A stretch of 64,000 bases of DNA from Xanthomonas rydalmerensis (GCF_033170385.1 NZ_CP126170.1:1388001-1452000); one strand, 5' to 3'. Shown: positions 18,677 through 30,577, counted from the first letter of the stretch. Notes: generated by a model not told the origin, from the sequence alone. Translations and numbers: made by a program.

Positions 18677-18721
18677 CGTCATGCCGCTCAACGTAGGCGC
18701 GATCGACGCCCACTCATGCGA

Positions 18722-21112
18722 TCACCAGCGGTAATTGATCCGCCCGTACACGTAGGCGCCGTTGAAGCCGTACGGCGAGTAGTTGCTGTACGGCAGCATG
18801 CCGTAGGTGGAGTTGATCAGGTTGTCGGTCTTGTCCGGGTACTGGTCGAACACGTTGTCCGCGCCCAGCGTCAGCGTCCAGTTCGTGCTCGGCTTGAAGC
18901 TGGCCGAGGCGTCGACCACCCAGTCCGCGCCGTAGGTCTGGTCGCGGGTGGCGGTGGCCGAATTGCGCACGGTGAACTCGCCGTAGCGGGTGGCGGCCAG
19001 GCTCAGGTCCCACTTCGGCAGCTTCCAGGTGCCGCTGAAGATCAGCTTGTCCTTCGGGTAGCTGTCCTCCAGGCGGCCGATCTCGTCGCGGCCCAGGGTG
19101 GTCTGGGTCGAGCCGATGGCGGCCAGCGCCTGCGGCTGGGTCACCGCATGGGTGATGTCGGTCTTGCTGTAGCCGTAGCTGGCGGTGAGGTCCAGCGTGC
19201 TGGCCGCCAACGGGATGCTGTAGGTGCCGACCACGTCGACGCCGCGGGTGCGGGTGTCGGCGGCGTTGCTGAAGTAACGCACGCTGGTGACGTTGCTGTA
19301 GCCGAGCTCGCGCAGTTGTCCCAGCACCGCCGCGTCGTTGAGGTTGGACGACAGCAGGATGCGGTCGTCGATCTCGATCTGGTACGCGTCCACGGTCAGG
19401 TACAGGCGCTCGACCGGCTGCAGCACCAGGCCCAGGCTGTAGGACAGCGAGGTCTCGGCCTTCAGCGGCGCGGCGCCCAGCGCCTGGGCCACGGCGCTGT
19501 TCACCGGGAAGGTGCCGGATTCGAAGAAGCTGCCGTTGATGTAGCTGCTGGTCACCGCCTGGTACTGCTGCTGCGCCAGCGACGGCGCGCGGAAGCCGCT
19601 GGCGACAGTGCCGCGCAGCGCCACCTTGTCGGTGAACGCGTAGCGCGCCGACAGCTTGCCGGAGGTCTTGCTGCCGAAATCCGAGTAGTCCTCGTAGCGG
19701 CCGGTGAGGCCGGCGGAGAACTTGTCGGTGAGGTCGGCTTCCAGTCCCGCATACACCGCGTAGTTGTGGCGGTCCGAATGCACGGCGTTGAGCGGCGCGA
19801 AGCCGGCGAAACCCTGCGCGCCGCCGGTGGTGCCGGTGTACGAAGCCGGCTCGCCCGGCGACTGGTTCCACTTCTCCTGGCGGTATTCGGCGCCGAAGGA
19901 TAGCGTCACCGGATAGGCCAGGCCCCACTCCAGCGGCTGGGTGAAGTCGGCATTGACTGCGTTCTGGGTGTACTCCAGCGCGCCGTCGTAGAAGCGACTC
20001 GGGCTGTCGACGCCGAGGCTGTAGTTGATGCTGTTGGCGGTGTGGAAGTCGACCTTGTTGTAGCCGTAGTTGTAGCTGACGTCCCAGGTGAAGCCGCCGG
20101 CGATGCTGCCCTTCAGGCCGGCGACCAGCGAGCGGTCCTTGGAGTACTGCTCGATCTGCGGCACGTAGCCGTCGGGATAGACCTGCGCCAGCAGCGCGGT
20201 CTGGCCGTTGTGGTTGGGCGAGCGGTAGAACGCGAACGAGGTGATGTCGCGGTTGCTGGCGATCGCGGTAGCGTAGCCGGTGAGGTTGTCGCTGAAGCGG
20301 AACTCGCTGTTGGCCGAGACCGCGGTGGCGTCGACCTTGGGGTCGCCGTAGACGAAGGTGGTCTGGCCGATGCCGGGGTAGTTGCCGGTGTTCGGCGCGG
20401 TGCCCTGGTAGGGGCCGGCGCGGTTGGTGGCGTCCTGCTGGCTGATCTGCCCGGCCACGTGCAGGCTGCCGCGGCCGTCGCCGAAGCCGACACCGGCGTC
20501 GCCGGAGAGTTGCGACTTGGCGCCGTCGCCGGCCGAGTACTGGCCGTGCTCCACGGCCAGGCTGCCGCCTTCGCCGGCGCCCTTGAGCACGATGTTGACC
20601 ACGCCGGCGATGGCGTCGGAGCCGTACTGCGCCGAGGCGCCGTCGCGCAGCACTTCCACCCGCTCGATCGCGGCGATCGGGATCGCGTTGAGATCCACCG
20701 CCGAGGAACCGCGGCCGATGGTGCCGTTGACGTTGATCATCGCCGAGGTGTGGCGGCGCTTGCCGTTGACCAGCACCAGCACCTGGTCGGGCGAGAGCCC
20801 GCGCAGCTGCGCCGGGCGGATGCCGCTGGTGCCGTCGGTCAAGGCCGGGCGCGGGAAGTTCAGCGAGGGCAGCGCGCGCGACAGCGCGGTCGCCAATTCC
20901 GAGGTGCCGGTGGCCTGCAGCGCCTCGGGAGTGATGATGTCGATCGGCGATTGCGACTCGGCGACGGTGCGGTCGCTGACGCGGGTGCCGGTGACGATCA
21001 CCGTGTCCAGCGTGCTGGGCGTGCTGGGTGCGTCGGACGCGGTCTGGGCGAAGGAGGGGGCGGCGAGGGCGGCGAGCACGGCGCTCGTCAGCAGCGACAA
21101 CGGACGGTTCAT
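18722..21112 (-). CDS. TonB-dependent receptor, tandem copy 2
   Basis: This is a 796-residue receptor paralogous to its neighbours. A signal peptide ends APSFAQT, followed by LDTVIVTGTRVSDRTVAES and QSPIDIITPEALQATG. The plug has LSPDQVLVLVNGKRRHTSAMIN and RVEVLRDGASAQYGSDAIAG. The barrel closes with GRINYRW. The ATG at 21112 (MNRPLSLLTSAV) has GGAG five bases upstream; a longer reading to 21163 adds an unlikely Ala/Pro stretch. Similarity to copy 1 extends from TonB box to terminal strand, while extracellular loops differ, as expected when duplicated receptors diverge in cargo. Confidence 0.87.
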   Translation of the reverse strand: MNRPLSLLTSAVLAALAAPSFAQTASDAPSTPSTLDTVIVTGTRVSDRTVAESQSPIDIITPEALQATGTSELATALSRALPSLNFPRPALTDGTSGIRPAQLRGLSPDQVLVLVNGKRRHTSAMINVNGTIGRGSSAVDLNAIPIAAIERVEVLRDGASAQYGSDAIAGVVNIVLKGAGEGGSLAVEHGQYSAGDGAKSQLSGDAGVGFGDGRGSLHVAGQISQQDATNRAGPYQGTAPNTGNYPGIGQTTFVYGDPKVDATAVSANSEFRFSDNLTGYATAIASNRDITSFAFYRSPNHNGQTALLAQVYPDGYVPQIEQYSKDRSLVAGLKGSIAGGFTWDVSYNYGYNKVDFHTANSINYSLGVDSPSRFYDGALEYTQNAVNADFTQPLEWGLAYPVTLSFGAEYRQEKWNQSPGEPASYTGTTGGAQGFAGFAPLNAVHSDRHNYAVYAGLEADLTDKFSAGLTGRYEDYSDFGSKTSGKLSARYAFTDKVALRGTVASGFRAPSLAQQQYQAVTSSYINGSFFESGTFPVNSAVAQALGAAPLKAETSLSYSLGLVLQPVERLYLTVDAYQIEIDDRILLSSNLNDAAVLGQLRELGYSNVTSVRYFSNAADTRTRGVDVVGTYSIPLAASTLDLTASYGYSKTDITHAVTQPQALAAIGSTQTTLGRDEIGRLEDSYPKDKLIFSGTWKLPKWDLSLAATRYGEFTVRNSATATRDQTYGADWVVDASASFKPSTNWTLTLGADNVFDQYPDKTDNLINSTYGMLPYSNYSPYGFNGAYVYGRINYRW

Positions 21113-21443
21113 GGAAACTCCAGCAGGTGCCGAAACGGCAGGTGAAGCCGCGGCGGCCGGCAAGGCCGGCGGGCCGCGTCCTCAGGGATGTCTAATTATT
21201 TTTTAACATGCGTGCTGCGTCGCAGGATGCAAGCGCATGTTCTTATTCCATTACGTTCTAAGGGTCGGCAGAACGCCGTGTGCCGCCGCCGAGAGTGGAC
21301 GGCAGTCGCAATGGCGAGGCGGCTATGCAGGCCGAGCAGCGCCCGCGCCCCATCGGGACAGCTGCGGCATCGGCCTGTTGGCCGCGCGAAGTCACGCGTG
21401 GCAAGGCGTCGCCGCTTGTCGCGGCGACGCCCGCCAGGTTCGC
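21113..21443. other. Intergenic interval between receptor copies 2 and 3
   Basis: 331 bases contain no supported gene. An AT-rich patch near 21190-21210 (TAATTATTTTTTAAC) is about 80 bases before the start of copy 2 and probably contains its promoter. No clear Fur box was found here. Confidence 0.45.
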
Positions 21444-23834
<2,391 letters not shown>

Positions 23835-24088
23835 CGGGCGGAGACTCCAGTGGCTGGGAGGATTGGCGTGGGTCTGGCGATTTCCGGTGTGGGCGGGGCA
23901 ATGCTGCGGTGCAGCGATTGCCATCGGATTGAAATCCGTTTTTCACGCCGGCGCGTATACAAAAACGGACCTGGGTCGGATTTTCTCGGTGCCCCGGGTG
24001 CCGCCCCGGACGCCGCCGCGTCGCCGCCCGGGTGGGCCGGCGTCGGCGAAGCGGCTACACTTCCGCCTCGCTAGCCGAGTGCCCTGCC

Positions 24089-25948
24089 TTGATTTCCCTA
24101 CGTAATTTCGCCTTGCGCCGCGGCGAGCGGCTGTTGCTGTCCAATGTCGACCTCACCCTGCATGCCGGCTACCGGGTGGGCGTGGTCGGCCGCAACGGGG
24201 CCGGCAAGTCCAGCCTGTTCGCGGCGGTGAAGGGCGAACTGGAGGCCGACAAGGGCGACGTCGACCTGCCCGGCAAGGTGCGCATCGCCAGCGTCGCCCA
24301 GGAAACCCCGTCGCTGCCGGACCCGGCACTGAGCTTCGTGCTCGGTGGCGACACCGCGGTGGCCGCGGTGCTGAGCGAAGAGGCCGAGGCGACCGCGCGC
24401 GAGGACTGGGAGGCGGTCGCCGCCGCGCACACCAAGATGGCCGAGATGGGCGCCTACGACGCCGATGCGCGTGCCGGCAAGCTGCTGCATGGCCTCGGCT
24501 TCCCGGCCGAGACCCATCACCGCGCGGTGTCCTCGTTCTCCGGCGGCTGGCGCGTGCGCCTGAACCTGGCGCGCGCGCTGATGATGCCCAGCGACCTGCT
24601 GCTGCTCGACGAACCGACCAATCACCTCGACCTGGACGCGGTGTACTGGCTGGAGCAGTGGCTGCTGAAGTACCCGGGCACGCTGCTGCTGATCTCGCAC
24701 GACCGCGAGTTCCTCGACAACGTCGCCACCCACACCCTGCACCTGCACGGTGGCGGCGCCAAGCTCTATCCGGGCGGCTATACCGATTTCGAACGTCAGC
24801 GCGCCGAACAACTGCGCCAGCAGCAGATCGCGCACGAGAAGGAACAGGCCGAGCGCGCCCACCTGCAGAGCTTCATCGACCGCTTCAAGGCCCAGGCCAG
24901 CAAGGCCGCGCAGGCGCAGAGCCGGATGAAGCGTCTGGCCAAGCTGGCCGGTACCGAAGCGGTGCGCGCCGAGCGCGAGTTCCGCATCGAATTCGCGCCG
25001 CCGGCCAAACTGCCGTTCTCGCTGATCCGCCTGAACCATGTCGAGGCCGGCTACGGCAGCGACGCGGTCATTCTGCACAACGTGGGCTTTGGCCTGGAAG
25101 CCGGCCAGCGCATCGGCCTGCTCGGCCCCAACGGTGCCGGTAAGACCACGCTGGTGAAGACCCTGGTGGGCGAGCTGGCGCCGCTTGCAGGGGAACGCGC
25201 CGCCCATCCGGACCTGCGCATCGGCTACTTCGCCCAGCACACGGTGGAGTCGCTGCATGAAGGCCAGTCGCCGATGGAACACTTCCGCGACCTGGCCCCG
25301 GATGCGCCGAACCAGGCGTTCCGCGACTTCCTCGGCAAGTGGAATTTCCCGGGTGACCGTGCGTTCGAGCCGGTGGACGGCTTCTCCGGCGGCGAGCGCG
25401 CGCGCCTGGCGCTGGCGCTGATCGCCTGGCAGCAGCCGAACGTGCTGCTGCTGGACGAACCGACCAACCATCTCGATCTGGAAATGCGCGAGGCGCTGGC
25501 CGAGGCGCTGGCCGATTTCGACGGCGCCATCGTCATGGTCTCGCACGACCGCCACCTGATCGGCCTGGTCTGCGATACCTTCTGGCGCGTGGCCGACGGC
25601 GTGGTGGAGCCGTTCGACGGCGACCTCGACGCCTACGCCGCGTGGCTACGCACCCGGCCGGCCGCGCAGGGCACCAAGCAGAAACTGGCCGAGGCCGCGC
25701 CGACCCCGCCGCCGCCGGTCAAGCCGCTGCCGGCGAAGAAGCCGCCGAACCCGCACAAGCTGGCCGCCGCAGAGAAGCGCGTGGGCGAACTGGAAGCCAC
25801 CCTGGCCGAGCTCGATCGCCAGCTCGCCGACCCGCGCAGCTATGCCGATGCGGAGAAGATGGCGGTGCTGGGCCGCGACCGCGAAGCGACCGCGCGCGAT
25901 CTGGCGCAGGCCGAGCAGGCGTGGATGGAGTTGATCGACGGCGCCTGA
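24089..25948 (+). CDS. yheS: ABC-F family ATPase (YheS-like)
   Basis: This is a 619-residue soluble protein with two ABC nucleotide-binding domains. The first has Walker A GRNGAGKSS (about residue 35), signature FSGGWRVRLNLA and Walker B LLLLDEPTNHLDLD. A linker helix region KAAQAQSRMKRL follows. The second domain has GPNGAGKTT, FSGGERARLALAL and LLLDEPTNHLDLEM. A coiled-coil tail ends the protein. ABC-F proteins act on ribosomes rather than in transport; the linker and domain order match E. coli YheS closely. The start is a TTG at 24089 giving MISLRNFALRRGERLLL, which aligns with the YheS N-terminus; the earlier frame to 24032 has no family resemblance. Confidence 0.9.
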   Translation: MISLRNFALRRGERLLLSNVDLTLHAGYRVGVVGRNGAGKSSLFAAVKGELEADKGDVDLPGKVRIASVAQETPSLPDPALSFVLGGDTAVAAVLSEEAEATAREDWEAVAAAHTKMAEMGAYDADARAGKLLHGLGFPAETHHRAVSSFSGGWRVRLNLARALMMPSDLLLLDEPTNHLDLDAVYWLEQWLLKYPGTLLLISHDREFLDNVATHTLHLHGGGAKLYPGGYTDFERQRAEQLRQQQIAHEKEQAERAHLQSFIDRFKAQASKAAQAQSRMKRLAKLAGTEAVRAEREFRIEFAPPAKLPFSLIRLNHVEAGYGSDAVILHNVGFGLEAGQRIGLLGPNGAGKTTLVKTLVGELAPLAGERAAHPDLRIGYFAQHTVESLHEGQSPMEHFRDLAPDAPNQAFRDFLGKWNFPGDRAFEPVDGFSGGERARLALALIAWQQPNVLLLDEPTNHLDLEMREALAEALADFDGAIVMVSHDRHLIGLVCDTFWRVADGVVEPFDGDLDAYAAWLRTRPAAQGTKQKLAEAAPTPPPPVKPLPAKKPPNPHKLAAAEKRVGELEATLAELDRQLADPRSYADAEKMAVLGRDREATARDLAQAEQAWMELIDGA

Positions 25949-26039
25949 TGGCGTCGCACAGGCCGGCCGCGCGCAACGCGGCCGACGCCCCATCCCGCAG
26001 GCCCGGCCGGCGCGGTCATGCCTTCATGGAGCGACGACG

Positions 26040-26551
26040 ATGATCAGCGGCACCATCCGCCTGGACGATTTCCTGCGCAACGCCTGCATCATCGATACAA
26101 GCTGCGCCGCGCACTGATGCGGATGGGCGGTGCGTTCCTGCTCGGCGTATTGCTGTTGTTGTCTGACGCGCGCGGTGGCTGGGCGAGCGTCCTGGGCGAG
26201 GCGCTGGTCTTCTTCAGTTGCGGTGCTCCGATCTGGCTGGCCTTGTGGTACGGCTGGGTCGTGCCGAGCAAGCTGCTGTTCCTCTACACGCAGCAGGAGT
26301 CGCTGCGGCATCGCTTCACCTATGCATGGGACCAGGTGGGCATCCGCATCACCTGGCCGAACGGCGAGGTACACCGCCGCTGGCGCGATTACGTCCGGTA
26401 TCGCGAGAGTCCGCGGGTGTTGCTGCTGTACCACAACGACGGCATGTTCGACGTGGTGCCGACGGCATGGTTTGCCGACGCCGCACAGCGCGACGCGTTC
26501 CGGCGGCTGGCGGCGCGGGTGGGAACCGGAACTGGCAAGTCCACCGTGTAG
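26040..26551 (+). pseudogene. YcxB-like membrane protein gene with N-terminal frameshift
   Basis: A good ribosome site (GGAG, 8 bases) precedes ATG at 26040, which encodes MISGTIRLDDFLRN and then stops at 26115-26117. The reading that continues the protein (LHHRYKLRRALMRMGG, one TM segment pair, then a YcxB-type domain with YAWDQVGIRITWPNGEVHRRW and VLLLYHNDGMFDVVP) lies in the next frame to 26551. Losing one base between about 26073 and 26084 explains this. Either the gene is broken, or translation restarts at the internal ATG at 26114, which has no ribosome site. A sequencing error cannot be excluded. YcxB-domain proteins have no established function. Confidence 0.65.
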
Positions 26552-26645
26552 CAGGCGCTCAGGTTGCGGCGTGCGCTGGACATGCATGCGATGTGGATGT
26601 CCGCGCTTGGTCCAGGCACGCCGGAGCGCGAGTGGGCACACCCCC

Positions 26646-26670
26646 TGTGGGAGGGGCTTCAGCCCCGACG
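26646..26670 (+). repeat. Single REP-like hairpin, GGGGC-TTCA-GCCCC variant
   Basis: GTGGGAGGGGCTTCAGCCCC then GACGC. The stem differs from the GCGGC/GCCGC copies elsewhere but stays paired. It lies in the 312-base gap (26552-26863), where nothing else is supported. Confidence 0.7.
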
Positions 26671-26863
26671 CCTCACTGTCCCAGCCGACGGAAAGCCCCA
26701 CCCGCAAGGCATGCGCAAGCGCCCAGGGCCCGGGCGCTGCGCGTGGCCAGCGCGGACGCTCTGGCGGCAGTGACACACGTGCCCCAGCGCCATGGTCGCG
26801 ATGGGTGTGTCGGCTAGAAGAGGACGGTCGGTTCGGCCGGCGCGTTGCGCCGGCCTGCGGTGC

Positions 26864-27160
26864 TCAGGCAGCGGCGCTGGCCACGACCAGCAAGCCGCCG
26901 GCGATCGCTGCCCAGTCCAGCGGCGTGCGCGAGCGCAGGCTCTTCAGTGAGGGGCGGGCGGTCGGCGTGGGTCGCAGGCCGGCCTTGAGCGCCATCAGCG
27001 CCAGGCCCGCGGCACTGAGCGCCCAATGCCATTCGCTGGCGCCACCGCGCAGGAAATAGGCCAGATGCAGCACACACAGACAGGCCAGTACGGCGGCCAG
27101 CACGACGTCACGCGAGACCAGGCCCGGACGGGTGGTCAGGACACCACGGTTCATCAACAT
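26864..27160 (-). CDS. Small inner-membrane protein of unknown function
   Basis: This 98-residue protein has two or three predicted membrane segments: VVLAAVLACLCVLHLAYFL, HWALSAAGLALMALKAGL and, at the end, LDWAAIAGGLLVVASAAA. A short basic stretch around PTARPSLKSLRSR probably faces the cytosol. ATG at 27160 has a GGGGG purine-rich run five bases upstream; a second ATG two codons on is possible. No family recognised. It stands alone between the YcxB-like remnant and ampR. Confidence 0.55.
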   Translation of the reverse strand: MLMNRGVLTTRPGLVSRDVVLAAVLACLCVLHLAYFLRGGASEWHWALSAAGLALMALKAGLRPTPTARPSLKSLRSRTPLDWAAIAGGLLVVASAAA

Positions 27161-27360
27161 GTTTCCCCCTGGACGATAGGCGCCTTCCCCGGCGCACACT
27201 GCGACTGCGACCGGGATCATATTTCGGGCTTGCACGGCCGCCAAGCGGCAGTGCACAAAATCTTCACATGGCTGTCAAAGCCTGCTGGTAGGCGTAGCAA
27301 GGCACGTGCCGGATGTGCGCAGGTGGCGTGGAAGGCGACGTGCAGCACTGGCCCTGCCGC

Positions 27361-28239
27361 TCAGTCGGGATGTGCGGCCTGCTCGGCCAGCAACCATTCG
27401 CGCAGCCGCCGCCCCGCGTCGCTTTCCGCCCGCGAGCGCAATCGGGTCAGCCAATAGCGGCCCAGGTCGATGCGGGTCGGAAACGGGCATACCAGGCGCC
27501 CGGCATCCAGGTCCTGGGCGAACAGCCGCAGCGGCAGCAAGGCCACGCCGTGGCCGGTCGCGGCGATGCTGGCCAGAGTCAGCGAGGCATCGCAGATCGG
27601 GCCGCCGGCCTGCACTTCGGGCGCGCCGGCGGCCTGCAGCCAGCGCGGCCATTCGTCCAGCCGGTAGGAGCGCAGCAGCGTGGTCCTGGCGAGGTCGGCG
27701 GGTGTGCGCAGCCGTGGCGCCAGCGCCGGCGCGCACACCGGCGCGAACGGCGCATCCAGGATCGGCGTGGCGTACTGGCCCTGCCAGTCGCCGTCGCCGA
27801 AGCGGATCGCCAGATCCAGGCCTTCGCCGGCCAGGTCGACCCGGTTGTTGTGGGTGTACACGCGCAGTTCGATGCCCGGGTGCGCGGCGTGGAAGGCGTC
27901 CAGCCGTGGCAGCAGCCAGCCCACCGCGAAGGTGCCGACCACGCCCACGCTCAGCGTCTCGCGATAGCGGCCGCCGGCGAAGCGCTGCAGGGTGGAGGCG
28001 ATGCGGTCGAAGGCCTCGGTCAGCACCGGATGCAGGCGCAGGCCTTCGTCGGTCAGGGCCACGCCGCGCGGCAGGCGCTGGAACAGCACCACGCCCAGGC
28101 GCGCCTCCAGTTGCTTGATCTGGTGGCTCAGTGCGGCCTGGGTCACGCACAGCTCGGCCGCGGCGCGGGTGAGGTTCTGGTGCCGCGCTGCGGCCTCGAA
28201 GGCGCGCAGGGCGTTCAGCGGCAGGTGCGGACGGATCAT
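27361..28239 (-). CDS. ampR: LysR-family beta-lactamase regulator AmpR
   Basis: This 292-residue LysR-type regulator has an N-terminal winged helix-turn-helix (LPLNALRAFEAAARHQNLTRAA, LCVTQAALSHQIKQLEARLG). The effector domain has DLAIRFGDGDWQGQYATPI and SIAATGHGVALLP. Both the N-terminus and the effector region are AmpR-like. AmpR senses muropeptides from cell-wall recycling and activates the divergent beta-lactamase gene. The genes diverge over 98 bases, the classic ampR-bla arrangement. ATG at 28239. Confidence 0.9.
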   Translation of the reverse strand: MIRPHLPLNALRAFEAAARHQNLTRAAAELCVTQAALSHQIKQLEARLGVVLFQRLPRGVALTDEGLRLHPVLTEAFDRIASTLQRFAGGRYRETLSVGVVGTFAVGWLLPRLDAFHAAHPGIELRVYTHNNRVDLAGEGLDLAIRFGDGDWQGQYATPILDAPFAPVCAPALAPRLRTPADLARTTLLRSYRLDEWPRWLQAAGAPEVQAGGPICDASLTLASIAATGHGVALLPLRLFAQDLDAGRLVCPFPTRIDLGRYWLTRLRSRAESDAGRRLREWLLAEQAAHPD

Positions 28240-28248
28240 TGCCAGGTA

Positions 28249-28274
28249 TCAATTGGGCTCATGGGTGCGATTGA
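28249..28274. promoter_or_regulatory. Candidate AmpR operator in the ampR-bla intergenic region
   Basis: An imperfect dyad TCAAT ... ATTGA separated by 16 bases lies between the divergent genes, with the spacing and A/T ends typical of a LysR-type site. The bla start is 64 bases to the right. Assignment rests on position and symmetry only. Confidence 0.45.
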
Positions 28275-28337
28275 ATAACCTCGCTGGTGGGGGCAGGTCA
28301 ATGCGGCCATCATCCTGGCTCCCGACGGAGATGGACG

Positions 28338-29246
28338 ATGCTGACGAGACGACGGTTCCTGCAGGGCGTGGGCATGGGCGCGAGCCTGCTGGCGGTGGCT
28401 GCAGTGCAGGCAAGAACGCCGCAAAACAAGGCGCCAACGCTACAGCAGCGACTGGCCGAGATCGAGCGGCGCAGCGGTGGCCGGCTCGGCGTGAGCCTGC
28501 TCGACGGCAGCGGCGCGGTGCTCGGCGGACAGCGCCAGGACGAGCGCTTCCCGCTGTGCAGTACCTTCAAATTTCTATTGGCAGGGGCGGTGCTGCAGCG
28601 GGTCGATCGTGGCGAGTTGACCCTGGAGCGGCGCCTGCCGGTGCGCAAGGCGGATCTGCTGGGGAATTCGCCGGTGTCCGAGCGCCATGTGGGCGGCACG
28701 CTCAGCGTGGCCGAGCTGTGCCGTGCGGCGATGATCTACAGCGACAACGCCGCGGCCAACCTGCTGCTGCCGCTGGTCGGCGACCCGCCCGGCGTGACCC
28801 GCTTCCTGCGTGCGCTGGGCGATACGCAGACCCAACTGGATCGCAACGAGCCGGGCATGAACGATTTTGTCGCCGGCGATCCGCGCGACACCACCACGCC
28901 GGCGGCGATGGCGGCGACGATGCGCACCCTGTTGCTCGGGGAGGCGCTGCAACCCGTCTCGCGGCAGCGCCTGATCGGCTGGATGCGCGACAACCGCACC
29001 GGCAAGGATTGCCTGCGCGCCGGCCTGCCGGCGGGCTGGCAGATCGGCGACAAGACCGGCAGCAACGGCACCGATACCCGCAACGACATCGCCATCGTGT
29101 GGGCGCCAGGACGGCCCACGCCGCTGCTGCTGACCGCTTATCTCAATGGCGCCACGGTCGACAGCGCCGCGCGCGATGCGGCGCTGAAGGCGGTGGCGCA
29201 GGCGGTGGTGGCCACGCTGCCGGCGCAGGCGCCGCGCGCCGGCTAG
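28338..29246 (+). CDS. bla: Class A beta-lactamase, Tat-exported (L2/XCC type)
   Basis: This 302-residue serine beta-lactamase hydrolyses penicillins and cephalosporins in the periplasm. The N-terminus carries a twin-arginine signal (LTRRRFLQGVGMG, cut near AVQA). The catalytic STFK is at about 75-78, the SDN loop at 135-137, the omega-loop Glu in NEPGMND at about 171 and KTG at 239-241, so all active-site elements are intact. Cys in CSTFK corresponds to position 69, but no partner Cys of the carbapenemase disulfide type is seen after KTG. ATG at 28338 has GGAG seven bases upstream. Divergent ampR points to inducible expression. Confidence 0.93.
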   Translation: MLTRRRFLQGVGMGASLLAVAAVQARTPQNKAPTLQQRLAEIERRSGGRLGVSLLDGSGAVLGGQRQDERFPLCSTFKFLLAGAVLQRVDRGELTLERRLPVRKADLLGNSPVSERHVGGTLSVAELCRAAMIYSDNAAANLLLPLVGDPPGVTRFLRALGDTQTQLDRNEPGMNDFVAGDPRDTTTPAAMAATMRTLLLGEALQPVSRQRLIGWMRDNRTGKDCLRAGLPAGWQIGDKTGSNGTDTRNDIAIVWAPGRPTPLLLTAYLNGATVDSAARDAALKAVAQAVVATLPAQAPRAG

Positions 29247-29255
29247 TCGCTCTCC

Positions 29256-29315
29256 GTAGGGCCGACTTCAATCGCGACGGGCTTTACCGGGAAGGTCCGT
29301 CGTGGCTGATCCCAC
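29256..29315. repeat. Degenerate paired REP-like element
   Basis: GTAGGGCCGACTTCAATCGC at the left and an inverse-like CCGTCGTGGCTGATCCCAC at the right resemble the REP pair elsewhere but have lost several stem pairs. It lies just after bla. Confidence 0.5.
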
Positions 29316-29483
29316 AAAAGGCGACAACAGCGGTTCCTACCCGACGCCGCTCGCGATCATCGGCGTCGCCATTCTGTCCATGTCGCGCGCGATCGCCTGC
29401 GTTGTACCCAACGGCCACAGCCGCCGCGGCCGTGCCACCTGATCGTGCGGTCCCTTCCAGTCCCTTCCTGTTTGGAGCGTCCC

Positions 29484-30431
29484 ATGCGTCGATTCGTATG
29501 CTGTTCGTTCGCCATCGCCCTCGGGCTGTTCGCCCACGCCGTGCACGCCCGGGTCTGGGAACCCACGCCGGGCCACGTGCAGGTGCCGATCTGGCCCCGC
29601 GCGGTGCCGTACGCCTTGCCGCATCCGAAGCCGGAAACAGGCGGTCCGGGGGCCAGGATCGACAACGTCAGCCGGCCGACCATGACGGTGTATCCGGCGC
29701 AGGGCCACAACACCGGCGCCGCGGTGGTGGTGTTTCCCGGCGGCGGTTATCAAATGCTGGCGATGGACCTGGAGGGCACGGAGATCTGCGACTGGCTGAC
29801 CTCGCGCGGCATCACCTGCGTGCTGTTGAAGTACCGCGTGCCGAACTCGGGCCCGACCTGGGTCGATGGCCATCGTTACTACCCGAAGGTGCAGACCGCA
29901 CTGCAGGACGCGCAGCGCACGCTGGGCCTGGTGCGCCAGCAGGCCGCGACCTGGGGCGTGGACCCGCACAAGATCGGGGTGATGGGCTTTTCCGCTGGCG
30001 GCCACCTGGTGGCCGCGGCGAGCACGCACTTCGCTCAGCGCACCTATCCGCTGGTGGATGCCGCCGATCGCGTCAGCTGCCGCCCGGACTTCGCCATCGC
30101 TGTGTATCCAGGCCACCTGTGGGCGCACGAGGACGAAGATGACGACACCCGCGATCCCACCGATCTGGCCTTGCGTCCGGACATCCGCGTCGTCGCCGAC
30201 ACTCCGCCCACCTTCCTGCTGCAGGCCCAGGACGACCACGTGGACGGCGTCTCGCAGGTGCTGGCGTATTACGTCGCCCTCAACCACGCCGACGTGCCGA
30301 CGGAAATGCATATCTATGCCAAGGGCGGCCACGCTTTCGGCCTGCGTGCAAAGAACCTCCCGATCGCGCAGTGGCCGCAGCTGGTGGAGACCTGGCTGCG
30401 GACGATCGGGGTGCTTGAGAGCCGGGATTAG
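29484..30431 (+). CDS. Secreted alpha/beta-hydrolase, acetyl-xylan-esterase-like
   Basis: This 315-residue protein has a signal peptide ending AVHARV. It has the alpha/beta-hydrolase oxyanion motif FPGGGYQMLAMDLEG, nucleophile elbow GVMGFSAGGHL (about residue 175), an acid region TFLLQAQDDHVDGV and the catalytic His in YAKGGHAFGL. This pattern matches small-molecule or carbohydrate esterases of the BD-FAE/acetyl-xylan esterase group, which deacetylate plant cell-wall sugars. ATG at 29484 has GGAG six bases upstream; the longer reading adds 13 residues before it. The stop codon TAG falls within the first heptad of the adjacent repeat. Confidence 0.75.
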   Translation: MRRFVCCSFAIALGLFAHAVHARVWEPTPGHVQVPIWPRAVPYALPHPKPETGGPGARIDNVSRPTMTVYPAQGHNTGAAVVVFPGGGYQMLAMDLEGTEICDWLTSRGITCVLLKYRVPNSGPTWVDGHRYYPKVQTALQDAQRTLGLVRQQAATWGVDPHKIGVMGFSAGGHLVAAASTHFAQRTYPLVDAADRVSCRPDFAIAVYPGHLWAHEDEDDDTRDPTDLALRPDIRVVADTPPTFLLQAQDDHVDGVSQVLAYYVALNHADVPTEMHIYAKGGHAFGLRAKNLPIAQWPQLVETWLRTIGVLESRD

Positions 30432-30570
30432 ATTAGGGAGTCGGGATTGGGGATTCGTAAAAGCGGCTTCCGCGGGAGTCGGAGTTAGGTCGCACCATTC
30501 GGGATTGGCGGAAACGCATCAGCGTGCAGGCGCCGCCCTTGCCAATCCCCAATCCCGACTCCCCAATCCC
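30424..30570. repeat. Paired heptad element between esterase and phospholipase genes
   Basis: G-rich arm 30424-30456 (GGGATTA, GGGAGTC, GGGATTG, GGGATTC) and C-rich arm 30543-30570 (CAATCCC, CAATCCC, GACTCCC, CAATCCC) flank an 86-base centre. It lies between convergent genes and could act as a bidirectional barrier. Confidence 0.8.
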
Positions 30571-30577
30571 GCCCGCC

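Noticed and set aside
21113..21210. Fur box upstream of tandem receptor copy 2
   Set aside because: The AT-rich sequence has no GATAAT-type dyad.
26040..26120. Programmed frameshifting in the YcxB-like gene
   Set aside because: No slippery heptamer or downstream stimulatory structure is seen at the shift; a simple deletion is more likely.
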